Shown piece by piece: positions 1 through 5,959 of a stretch of DNA of 32,546 bases (position 1 is its first letter; every line of letters begins with the position of its first letter). The notes under the pieces are model-generated. The model saw only the letters and a program-made list of their open reading frames with translations. It did not search any database and was not told the origin of the DNA. The DNA comes from Caldimicrobium sp. (GTDB lineage Bacteria > Desulfobacterota > Thermodesulfobacteria > Thermodesulfobacteriales > Thermodesulfobacteriaceae). The stretch lies in assembly GCA_025060015.1 (NCBI GenBank), contig JANXDB010000011.1, positions 1 through 32,546 on the forward strand, given 5' to 3'. The translations under genes were made by a program, and so were the position numbers.

Positions 1-797
1 CTGTTGAAAATTATTGGATGCGCCTCCGCGGTATTTGATCCAATCAAAAAGAAGGTATCCGCATGTTTTTTGAAATCGGGATCAGGCACATCGATGTCAT
101 CAAGGGATCCCCAGGGCTCATCCTTACCTACCGCATAGAGAAAACCTACTACTGCAGAGGCCATACAGGTTCTCGGCTGACCCTCAATGGCATTATTTTG
201 GAGCCCTCCTTTAAAAAGAATATTCATTAAATGGGACTCCTCAGTCCCTGCTTGCCCGCTACCATAATAGGCAATACTGTGTTTGCCAAATTCCTTGTAA
301 GCTTTTACACAGGCCTTAACAATAAACTCAATGGCATCCTCCCAGGGCACTACCACAAAGTTCTCTTTAAGGTCCACTTCCGAGGGCTTTAAACCTCTGG
401 GGTCTTTAGTGGTTTTACCTTCTTTTACTCGTGGAGAATTCTCTAAATCAGGCTTGCCTGTGGCAGGATTAATCCACTCTTTTCTTATCAAAGCCCCGCT
501 TGGTCTGTCTTTATACTCAATAGCATTGTGTAAATAAAAGCCCTTGGTACAGAGAACACCTCTATTGACGGGGCTTTTGGGATCACCCTTTATAGCTACT
601 ATCTTAGTGGGGCTTCCTTTATCATCAACCTGACAATCAACCAGCATTGTGCATCCTATGGCACAATAACGGCACGGTCCAGCCGGGAAAGTTTTAACTC
701 CAGAAGCGATTATCTCCTCAGGCTTGGCAAGTCCTGCTGCAACGGTGGCAGCAGTAATGGCACTAAATCTTAAAAAATCCCTTCTGCTTAGTTCCAT
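1..797 (-). CDS. napA: Periplasmic nitrate reductase NapA-like molybdoprotein, N-terminal part (runs off left edge)
   Basis: About 265 codons of a molybdopterin oxidoreductase are visible and the C-terminus is outside the window. The start ATG follows a GGGAGGTG ribosome site. Residues 4-10 (SRRDFLR) plus a hydrophobic stretch form a twin-arginine export signal. Cys42, Cys45, Cys49 and Cys83 form the N-terminal 4Fe-4S site, and Cys83 is followed by the TKG typical of NapA. Cys211 in RTCMASAVVG matches the cysteine that binds molybdenum in NapA. The family reduces nitrate to nitrite in the periplasm with bis-MGD molybdenum. Compared with proteobacterial NapA, residues about 100-150 carry a longer loop. 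It is the last visible gene of a run behind a one-heme protein and a foldase, and downstream of a nitrite reductase, which fits nitrate respiration. Another periplasmic DMSO-reductase family enzyme is possible but less likely given the CMASAVVG motif. Confidence 0.85.
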   Translation of the reverse strand, partial: MELSRRDFLRFSAITAATVAAGLAKPEEIIASGVKTFPAGPCRYCAIGCTMLVDCQVDDKGSPTKIVAIKGDPKSPVNRGVLCTKGFYLHNAIEYKDRPSGALIRKEWINPATGKPDLENSPRVKEGKTTKDPRGLKPSEVDLKENFVVVPWEDAIEFIVKACVKAYKEFGKHSIAYYGSGQAGTEESHLMNILFKGGLQNNAIEGQPRTCMASAVVGFLYAVGKDEPWGSLDDIDVPDPDFKKHADTFFLIGSNTAEAHPIIFN

Positions 798-818
798 TTT
801 AAACACCTCCCATTAATT

Positions 819-1325
819 TTATTTTTTACTCTTATCCATGGCTTTTTTTGATACCACTGCATCAGCAGCTACGGCATCACCACAGGGAGCATAATCACCG
901 TTAGCTGCAACTCCCATTACTGTAATTATTGCCTCCTCTTCAACGGTGGGAGCAATCCATAGAAAAGTCCACTTTCTCACCTTATTGCCCTCTGGAGTAT
1001 GAGTCAAATAGTCTCCTAGTATTTGAGTTCTCTTTTCATCTTTAACCTTCAAAGTTCCAGCACTAGCTTGAACTGCAAAGCCACCTTTCGATTCACTAAG
1101 ACTTTTTAATTTTGCCACAACCTCCACTGTTACTTGATAAGCCTTGCCAGGTTGAAATTTGGCGGGAATACCCTTTATTATGATTTTTGCCGGAGGACCT
1201 TCTAAATGGCAGCTAGCGCACTCTAAGTTCATAGCACTATTTCTGTGTCCTTGCGCATCATCATTTGAAACTAACAAAAACAGCATCACCAATAGTAAGG
1301 TAAGGCAAAGCAACATATTCTTCAT
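819..1325 (-). CDS. Secreted one-heme protein with Reeler / choice-of-anchor-V-like domain
   Basis: The 168-residue protein starts at the ATG preceded by AGGGGGTGTAGGA. An earlier in-frame start would overlap the foldase gene and lacks a ribosome site. Residues 1-25 are a signal peptide. A single c-type heme motif, CASCH (residues 36-40), sits just after it. The rest is beta-rich, with GIPAKFQPGKAYQVTV, GGFAVQASAGTL and a late WTFLWIAP followed by MGVAANGD. This order resembles the extracellular Reelin-like domain that often follows a CxxCH motif in bacterial 'choice-of-anchor V' proteins. That match comes from memory of the family pattern. It lies 13 bases after the foldase gene and 21 bases before napA, so it is probably co-transcribed and may pass electrons to, or help mature, the nitrate reductase. 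The function is not established. Confidence 0.75.
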   Translation of the reverse strand: MKNMLLCLTLLLVMLFLLVSNDDAQGHRNSAMNLECASCHLEGPPAKIIIKGIPAKFQPGKAYQVTVEVVAKLKSLSESKGGFAVQASAGTLKVKDEKRTQILGDYLTHTPEGNKVRKWTFLWIAPTVEEEAIITVMGVAANGDYAPCGDAVAADAVVSKKAMDKSKK

Positions 1326-1338
1326 TCCTACACCCCCT

Positions 1339-2220
1339 CTATATTTGTCCTTTAACAAATAGTTCATCCAGTAATGCCTTATTTATCTCCACTTTGTGCT
1401 TTTTTCGAAGCTCGGCCATAAACTCCTCCATCAGCTTTTCACGCTTCTCCTCTACCAAAATGTTTTTGATACTCTCCTTAAGGGTTTTAAACTCGATGTA
1501 GCTTGGTTCCTTTATCTCCTCTAACTTTAGGATGTGCCAACCAAAGGGAGTCTTTACTGGCCCACTGATTTGACCTGGCTTCATCCCCTTCAAGACTTTT
1601 TCAAACTCTGGAGGCATTTTGCCCTCTTCTAAGTATCCAAGACTTCCTCCCTCTTTAGCTCTCTCCTTATCAATGGATACTTCTTTGGCTAATTTTTCAA
1701 AGGGTTCTCCCTTCTTCAATCTCTCCTGCACTGCCTTTATATCCTTTTCTTCCTTTACCTGAATATGACTAACTCTGTAGCGTTTAGGCAGTTTATAATG
1801 CTCCTTGTTTTTTTCGTAATATTCCTTTGCCTCTTTGTCACTAATCTTAAGCTTAGGCACAAAATCTCTTTTGATTAGCTCCTGAGCTAAGAGTATCTTT
1901 TTTTGCTGTTCCAACTTAGCTTTGAAGTCTGGATCATTCTCTAAGTTTCTCTTTTTTGCCTCCTGAGATAAAAGCTCCATATAAACCCAATCTTCTACAA
2001 ACTTGTCTAAAAGGGCCTTGTTAACCCGATAGAGTTCCCTCTCTTCAGGCGGGCGCAATTCTATAGCCTCCTTTATATCCTTTAAAGTAATTTGAACCTC
2101 CCCCACCTTGGCTACCACTTGATTTTTATCAATTTGCGAGACCCTATCTTTTTCCTTTCCCTTACAGCTAGCAAGTGCCAAAATGATAAAAATTGTTATA
2201 ACACTAAAAAACTTTTTCAT
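1339..2220 (-). CDS. Lipoprotein parvulin-type peptidylprolyl isomerase (PrsA/SurA-like foldase)
   Basis: The start is the ATG after GGGGGA (spacing five bases), giving 293 residues. An ORF start 18 bases earlier has no ribosome site. The N-terminus is a lipoprotein signal with lipobox LASC (Cys19). A SurA-N-like helical region (about 35-130) precedes a parvulin domain (about 130-230) containing YRVSHIQV, EGGSLGYL, MPPEFEK and PFGWHILKLEE, all characteristic of PpiC/parvulin. The family catalyses cis-trans isomerisation of prolyl bonds and chaperones exported proteins. Placement between the octaheme reductase and the heme protein plus NapA suggests it folds or matures these exported redox proteins, by inference. 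The C-terminal helices after 235 are typical of this class. Confidence 0.88.
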   Translation of the reverse strand: MKKFFSVITIFIILALASCKGKEKDRVSQIDKNQVVAKVGEVQITLKDIKEAIELRPPEERELYRVNKALLDKFVEDWVYMELLSQEAKKRNLENDPDFKAKLEQQKKILLAQELIKRDFVPKLKISDKEAKEYYEKNKEHYKLPKRYRVSHIQVKEEKDIKAVQERLKKGEPFEKLAKEVSIDKERAKEGGSLGYLEEGKMPPEFEKVLKGMKPGQISGPVKTPFGWHILKLEEIKEPSYIEFKTLKESIKNILVEEKREKLMEEFMAELRKKHKVEINKALLDELFVKGQI

Positions 2221-2282
2221 TTTTCCCCCATTATCCATATAATAACTTAAAAATAATACAATAAATATTTATTTATCCCATT

Positions 2283-2305
2283 AAAAAGGGGGGTACCCCC
2301 CCCTT
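2283..2305 (-). terminator. Rho-independent terminator after the octaheme nitrite reductase
   Basis: On the minus strand an eight-pair stem (AAGGGGGG/CCCCCCTT, four-base loop) is followed by a short T run. It sits 24 bases after the nitrite reductase stop. The centre is a perfect 14-base palindrome, so it could stop transcription in either direction. It separates the reductase from the foldase-heme protein-napA run, which therefore probably has its own promoter in 2221-2282, an AT-rich stretch where no single promoter stands out. Confidence 0.7.
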
Positions 2306-2328
2306 CTTTTATGTGAGAAGGTTTTTTA

Positions 2329-4095
2329 CTACTTCTTTGCACCTTCAAGTTTAGCTCTCTTTTCCTCTATTGCTTTATTGAGAATGTCAATTGCTTCCCA
2401 GGAAGCTTGCACCGATCTCGCTAAGGTAGCAAGGGCATGTCTTGGGTTGTGGAAACCGTCGGAGTTTTCTGCCGTCCACCACTCCCAATACATATGAGCT
2501 TCCTCATGAAGTTTTCTGGCTTTATTCAATGTGGCCTCATCCACTCCCCAATCTTTGGCTCTCTGGAAGGCCTGCACAAGCTCTCTTAACCACACTTCTG
2601 CCTTTCTCATTTTACCTCTCACATGCGCCTTAACGGATTCCACTGCGTATTCAGCATCTTTAGCTGTCCAGTCGGTATGACATTTCAAGCATGGTCTAAA
2701 GCCAAAATCCCTTGGAGAAGCATGGAAGTGAGAGGTAAACTTCTTCTCGCTCTTGACAATCTTATCTCCAGAGCTTCTCTTGGCAAATCCAGCCTGACCC
2801 TTGTCAGTATGACAATCAATACAGGTTGCCCCAATCTTGGCATGCTCAGAGAAGTAGTAAACCTCAACTTCAGGATGCTGAATCTTCCAGAGTTTTGCAC
2901 CGGTCACATAATGCACAAAGTCAAAGAATTTGTATTTCTCAATGTGCTTCATACCAATAGGATCTACAATTTTATACTTGTCAGTCTTAGCAATAGCTAT
3001 GAAGGGGAAGTGGTTAGATCTTCTGTCTGTAGCAAAGTCAACCAAGACTGGTGGCTTTCCATATTCGCTCTTCTCATAATCATAGAGCACCCCGCAGTTA
3101 TACTCCACGTGGCACTGACCACAGAGAAGGTTGGTATCGTATCTGTCAAGGATGGCAATCTTTCTCTCATATCCTCTCAAGCCCAAACCTTCTTTATTTC
3201 CATAGACCTTAATATTTGCCCTACCCACATATCCTTCGTGCCAGAGGGTATCGTTTCTTGTGGTTAACGCCTCAATTAAAGCATCTCTGACAATCCTTGG
3301 CTTTGCTGCATGAGGATCATGACAGGTATAGCAGTTCATAGGATTGTTAAGATAGGTCTTAGCTATGTAAGCAGGGTTTGTGGTTCTATTGATATCACTC
3401 TTAGGAGTGGGATCTCCCATATAGGGCCACTCTAAGATGTGGTCCTGACTCTTACAGAGTAAGCACATGGCCACCGCTGCCGAAGCTGTTCTTGGATGAA
3501 ACACCTTTCTTGGACCCTTGGGATCTTCCTCTGGATAGGCATCAAAGAGGATCTCCCAGGCCTTAACAGGCCCCTTCTGAATTATGTCCTGATAACCCCT
3601 TCTATATTGAAATCTTCCACCATAGGCACGATCCGCTGCTAAGTGATCTAAAAGCATATACTTATGACTCCTTGGCTCCGCATGATAGATCTCAAATCCA
3701 TAGGGACGCATTAAAGTTTCCCAGAAGGGCGAACGAGATTTGGGCTCTCCCTTGTCATAAAAGATGTGCTTACGATAGTTATGACCCATAAAGCTCTCAT
3801 ATTGCTCCTTATGACACTTACCACAGGTCTCATGATCAGTTATAGTCTTTGGCCTTTTAGTTACATTCTTAAGGTGCTCATGAAGACCAGAGTGACAGTT
3901 AATACAGTTAACATCCTTGTGAGCTCCCGTTGAGTGGAATTCCTTGATCAGAGCATGACAGTTATAACATTGCTTAGGATCAACGGCAAACTCATCAGGA
4001 GCTTTAACCGCATCAACCCTTTGACTGAAAATCAAACTCCCTGCAACCAGAGAACCTAAAGCGGCACTTACATAAAATAACCTTTTTTTACCCAT
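2329..4095 (-). CDS. Octaheme c-type cytochrome nitrite reductase (ONR type)
   Basis: The 588-residue protein starts after a strong AAGGAGGT site. Residues 1-30 are a signal peptide/anchor. Eight heme sites are visible: CYNCH 43-47, CINCH 64-68, CGKCH 91-95, CLLCK 211-215, CYTCH 255-259, CGQCH 325-329, CIDCH 425-429 and CLKCH 469-473. Only the fourth is CxxCK. A catalytic lysine-ligated fourth heme among eight is the hallmark of the octaheme nitrite reductase from Thioalkalivibrio (TvNiR), whereas NrfA has five hemes with CxxCK first. Tyr332-x-Cys334 right after heme 6 matches the Tyr-Cys pair cross-linked in TvNiR, and His407 in QHPE matches the catalytic histidine. The family reduces nitrite (and in vitro sulfite) to ammonium (or sulfide) in the periplasm. 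A helical C-terminal tail (about 495-588) resembles the NrfA-like core helices. With NapA nearby it would complete nitrate ammonification. Confidence 0.92.
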   Translation of the reverse strand: MGKKRLFYVSAALGSLVAGSLIFSQRVDAVKAPDEFAVDPKQCYNCHALIKEFHSTGAHKDVNCINCHSGLHEHLKNVTKRPKTITDHETCGKCHKEQYESFMGHNYRKHIFYDKGEPKSRSPFWETLMRPYGFEIYHAEPRSHKYMLLDHLAADRAYGGRFQYRRGYQDIIQKGPVKAWEILFDAYPEEDPKGPRKVFHPRTASAAVAMCLLCKSQDHILEWPYMGDPTPKSDINRTTNPAYIAKTYLNNPMNCYTCHDPHAAKPRIVRDALIEALTTRNDTLWHEGYVGRANIKVYGNKEGLGLRGYERKIAILDRYDTNLLCGQCHVEYNCGVLYDYEKSEYGKPPVLVDFATDRRSNHFPFIAIAKTDKYKIVDPIGMKHIEKYKFFDFVHYVTGAKLWKIQHPEVEVYYFSEHAKIGATCIDCHTDKGQAGFAKRSSGDKIVKSEKKFTSHFHASPRDFGFRPCLKCHTDWTAKDAEYAVESVKAHVRGKMRKAEVWLRELVQAFQRAKDWGVDEATLNKARKLHEEAHMYWEWWTAENSDGFHNPRHALATLARSVQASWEAIDILNKAIEEKRAKLEGAKK

Positions 4096-4134
4096 AACCT
4101 ACCTCCTTACGGTTTTTCTTCAATTTTTAATTAT

Positions 4135-4147
4135 TACAATTATTGTA
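4135..4147. promoter_or_regulatory. Perfect 13-bp palindrome in the nitrite reductase leader
   Basis: TACAAT-T-ATTGTA is a perfect inverted repeat with one central base, in the predicted 5' leader between the -10 element and the ribosome site of the octaheme reductase gene. Its position just after the expected transcription start is typical for a repressor operator. The binding protein is unknown. In AT-rich DNA a chance palindrome is possible. Confidence 0.35.
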
Positions 4148-4160
4148 GAATCCCCTGAAA

Positions 4161-4193
4161 AGTATATACAATTTTTTGTAAATTTTTTGTAAA
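4161..4193 (-). promoter_or_regulatory. Promoter with tandem 11-bp operator repeats for the octaheme nitrite reductase
   Basis: On the minus strand two perfect copies of the 11-mer TTTACAAAAAA lie head to tail (4172-4193). Ten bases separate the second TTTACA from a -10-like TATACT (4161-4166). No good -35 at 16-18 bases is seen. This layout, two direct repeats at one helical-turn spacing replacing the -35, is what OmpR/PhoB-type activators use. The regulator itself is not in the window. Confidence 0.45.
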
Positions 4194-4311
4194 TTTTAAT
4201 TTTCAATAAGTTATATTATTAAATGGTTTTTTATAGGCGATTTTAAAATTCTCTTTGTTTTCAGAATCCCATTTGTTAAGTTAAGGCCTTTACTACCAGC
4301 AGAAAAATCAT

Positions 4312-4336
4312 CTTTCGCACCTGACAGGTGCGAAGG
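4312..4336. repeat. 23-nt hairpin repeat, copy 1
   Basis: TTCGCACCT and AGGTGCGAA are perfect 9-base arms around a three-base GAC loop. The same element with loop GAT occurs at 7660-7682 in another intergenic region, with unrelated flanks. No T run follows on either strand, so it is not a standard terminator. It could be a dispersed intergenic palindrome or a protein-binding site. Confidence 0.7.
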
Positions 4337-4343
4337 GGACTTT

Positions 4344-4448
4344 ATGGTACCACTTAGTAGATGTTGGAAGAAAATGCTATGGTCTAAACCACACATAGAC
4401 TTCACCATAGAAGGTCGTCTTCAAAAAATCCTCGCTACTGAGGGGTGA
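4344..4448 (+). CDS. Possible small protein of 34 residues
   Basis: An ATG with AGGGGA five bases upstream opens a 34-codon frame ending at TGA (followed by an out-of-frame TAA two bases later). The product is basic to neutral, without an obvious membrane segment or metal motif, ending in GRLQKILATEG. It directly follows the hairpin repeat. It is not recognised. Chance is a serious alternative because the frame is short and isolated. Confidence 0.2.
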   Translation: MVPLSRCWKKMLWSKPHIDFTIEGRLQKILATEG

Positions 4449-4536
4449 TAAATTACTGACGATCTTTGAGATGTGGCCCCTCGAGCCTACGATGATGTTA
4501 TTTATAGGTGTGAATCTTACATTTTCCTGAATAAAG

Positions 4537-4571
4537 AAAAAAGGCTAGCTTCAATTCAATTGATCTAAGCC
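4537..4571 (-). terminator. Possible terminator after the DsrE-like gene
   Basis: On the minus strand, GGCT and AGCC outer arms enclose a TCAA/TTGA inner stem, followed by six Ts. The structure overlaps the DsrE-like stop codon and has an unpaired internal part, so it is a moderate candidate for ending the YeiH-gpsA-dsrE region. Confidence 0.4.
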
Positions 4572-4906
4572 CTCACGTAACTAAAGCCCTCCTTTTGCCA
4601 TTCTGCTAAAGCTACAATGCCAGATGGCACTGTATTTGCCCCTTCAGGTAGTTTTTCTTTGGAAATCTCTGCGCTTCTTAGGGCAGTCTCACAGAAAAAG
4701 ATCTCTCCACCTAAATTTAATACCTCCTTATATAGATCCCAAAAGGGGGTAAAATCTTGCAACACCTTTACGCCCTCATAATTAACCAGAATTCTTAAAT
4801 CATACTTTTTGCCCATCATTTGCAGGGCAAAGTTTCTGGAAACCTTAAGACCAGCTTCAAATCTCTGTGGATCTGGTACATGCACTACTAGCTTTAATTC
4901 GCCCAT
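4565..4906 (-). CDS. DsrE/DsrF-like family small sulfur-relay-type protein
   Basis: The 113-residue cytoplasmic protein starts with GGAGG seven bases upstream. It fits the DsrE-like alpha/beta fold: a first strand KLVVHV, a helix RFEAGLKVSRNFALQM, a strand DLRILVNYEGV, and a strand GGEIFFCETALRS with one cysteine (Cys72) at the position where DsrE-like proteins keep their conserved cysteine. Family members carry sulfur on cysteine or act in sulfur relay, but many are uncharacterised. Its start overlaps the end of gpsA by 13 bases, so the two are translationally coupled. That neighbour says little about function. Annotation as DsrE family is fairly firm; the role is unknown. Confidence 0.72.
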   Translation of the reverse strand: MGELKLVVHVPDPQRFEAGLKVSRNFALQMMGKKYDLRILVNYEGVKVLQDFTPFWDLYKEVLNLGGEIFFCETALRSAEISKEKLPEGANTVPSGIVALAEWQKEGFSYVRA

Positions 4907-5913
4907 AGCTCATCCTCCTCAAATTCCTCTTTAAGTGATCTACTAAGTAATCTTTGAATAGAGTTTTCTGGTTTTTCACCTTCATAAATAATTTTATACA
5001 CCTCTTCACAGATAGGTAGACTAAGAGATTTTTCCTTGGCAAGCCTCTTTATGACATGAACTGTCTTTACACCCTCAGCAACTTGACCGATCTCTTTAAG
5101 CACTTCATCTAATGTCTTGCGCTGAGACAGGTAAAAGCCTACCCGGTAGTTTCTGGAAAGTGCGCCTGTGCATGTGAGCACCAGATCACCTAAACCAGCA
5201 AGGCCGTAGAAGGTTTCCTTTCTTCCTCCAAGGGCAATACCACATCTGACAAGCTCTATTAGTCCACGGGAAATCAATCCCGCTCTGGCATTAAAACCAA
5301 GCCCTAGGCCATCACAAATCCCTGCAGCTATGGCAATAACATTTTTTAGCGCACCAGCAAGCTCCACTCCTGTGGGATCAGAACTTCGGTAGACCCTAAA
5401 GTATCTCCAGGCCATAACCTCCTGTATATAGGTAGTGTCTCCTTTGTCAGATCCTGCCAAAACCACTGCCGTTGGCAGTCCAAGGGCAACTTCATAAGCA
5501 AAGGAAGGACCTCCTAAAACAAAGTATTTCTTATTATCACCGAGAATAGTCTGCAATATATGCAGAGGACTCCTTCCTGTCTCTATGTCCATGCCTTTGA
5601 TACCAGAGACGTGATAAACTGTGCTAACAAGATAGGGCTTTAGATTGAGAAGGTATTCCTCTAAAGCATAGGAAGGTATGGTCCAAATGACAAATTCAGC
5701 TCCGTTGAAGACTTCCTCAGGTGAGACAGAGGCTTTTAGATTTATAGGTAGATCTACATCAGGTAAATAGTGAGAGTTTCGATGCCAGTTATTTATCTGA
5801 TTAGCAATCTCTTCTCTTCTGGCAAGAATGGTCACATCATAGGACTTTTCAGCAAGAACTTTTCCAAGGGCTGTTCCCCAGGAACCAGCTCCAACAATAG
5901 CAATCTTTACCAT
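4894..5913 (-). CDS. gpsA: NAD(P)-dependent glycerol-3-phosphate dehydrogenase
   Basis: The 339-residue enzyme begins at the ATG of MVKIAIVGAGSWGTALG, the dinucleotide-binding GxGxxG motif. A TTG-initiated extension of 12 codons exists but would cover the promoter. The middle has FVLGGPSFAYEVALG and the C-terminal domain has the catalytic region GALKNVIAIAAGICDG (lysine of the active site) and GFNARAGLISRG, all typical of GpsA. It reduces dihydroxyacetone phosphate to sn-glycerol 3-phosphate for ester-lipid synthesis. There is no ribosome site. A perfect TATAAT seven bases before the ATG suggests a leaderless transcript. The dsrE-like gene overlaps its 3' end. Confidence 0.95.
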   Translation of the reverse strand: MVKIAIVGAGSWGTALGKVLAEKSYDVTILARREEIANQINNWHRNSHYLPDVDLPINLKASVSPEEVFNGAEFVIWTIPSYALEEYLLNLKPYLVSTVYHVSGIKGMDIETGRSPLHILQTILGDNKKYFVLGGPSFAYEVALGLPTAVVLAGSDKGDTTYIQEVMAWRYFRVYRSSDPTGVELAGALKNVIAIAAGICDGLGLGFNARAGLISRGLIELVRCGIALGGRKETFYGLAGLGDLVLTCTGALSRNYRVGFYLSQRKTLDEVLKEIGQVAEGVKTVHVIKRLAKEKSLSLPICEEVYKIIYEGEKPENSIQRLLSRSLKEEFEEDELWAN

Positions 5914-5919
5914 GATGAA

Positions 5920-5950
5920 TATTATAAAGGATAAAAAACCCTTAAACAAG
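5920..5950 (-). promoter_or_regulatory. Promoter of gpsA
   Basis: Minus strand TTGTTT, 17-base spacer and perfect TATAAT, which ends seven bases before the gpsA ATG. The -35 box lies inside the hairpin of the preceding terminator. The short distance implies transcription starts at or next to the start codon. Confidence 0.5.
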
Positions 5951-5952
5951 GG
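5933..5952 (-). terminator. Intrinsic terminator after the YeiH-family gene
   Basis: Minus strand CCCTT-GTTT-AAGGG stem-loop followed by six Ts, seven bases after the yeiH-like stop codon. The stem is short (five pairs) so termination may be partial. Confidence 0.55.
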
Positions 5953-5959
5953 CTATGGG

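Larger units (their letters stand above)
4096..4564. other. Long intergenic region with hairpin and possible small ORF
   Basis: The part nearest the nitrite reductase holds its regulatory sites. The rest (4210-4536) contains no recognised gene. It carries a 9-bp-arm hairpin (4312-4336) also found once more in the window, a possible 34-codon ORF directly after it (4344-4448), and a six-pair GAGGGG/CCCCTC stem (about 4440-4486). On the minus strand there is a 50-codon open stretch (about 4385-4540) without a clear start. No tRNA or known riboswitch is recognisable. Confidence 0.5.

Noticed and set aside
2685-2900. 71-codon minus-strand frame inside the octaheme gene
   Set aside because: Different frame of the same strand inside a long conserved gene; no independent start signal.
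2623-3267. 214-codon plus-strand open frame
   Set aside because: It lies entirely antisense to the octaheme nitrite reductase, whose heme motifs make the minus strand certain.
4211-4408. 65-codon minus-strand frame in the nitrite reductase upstream region
   Set aside because: It runs through the hairpin repeat, has no ribosome site, and its composition does not look like a protein of this genome.
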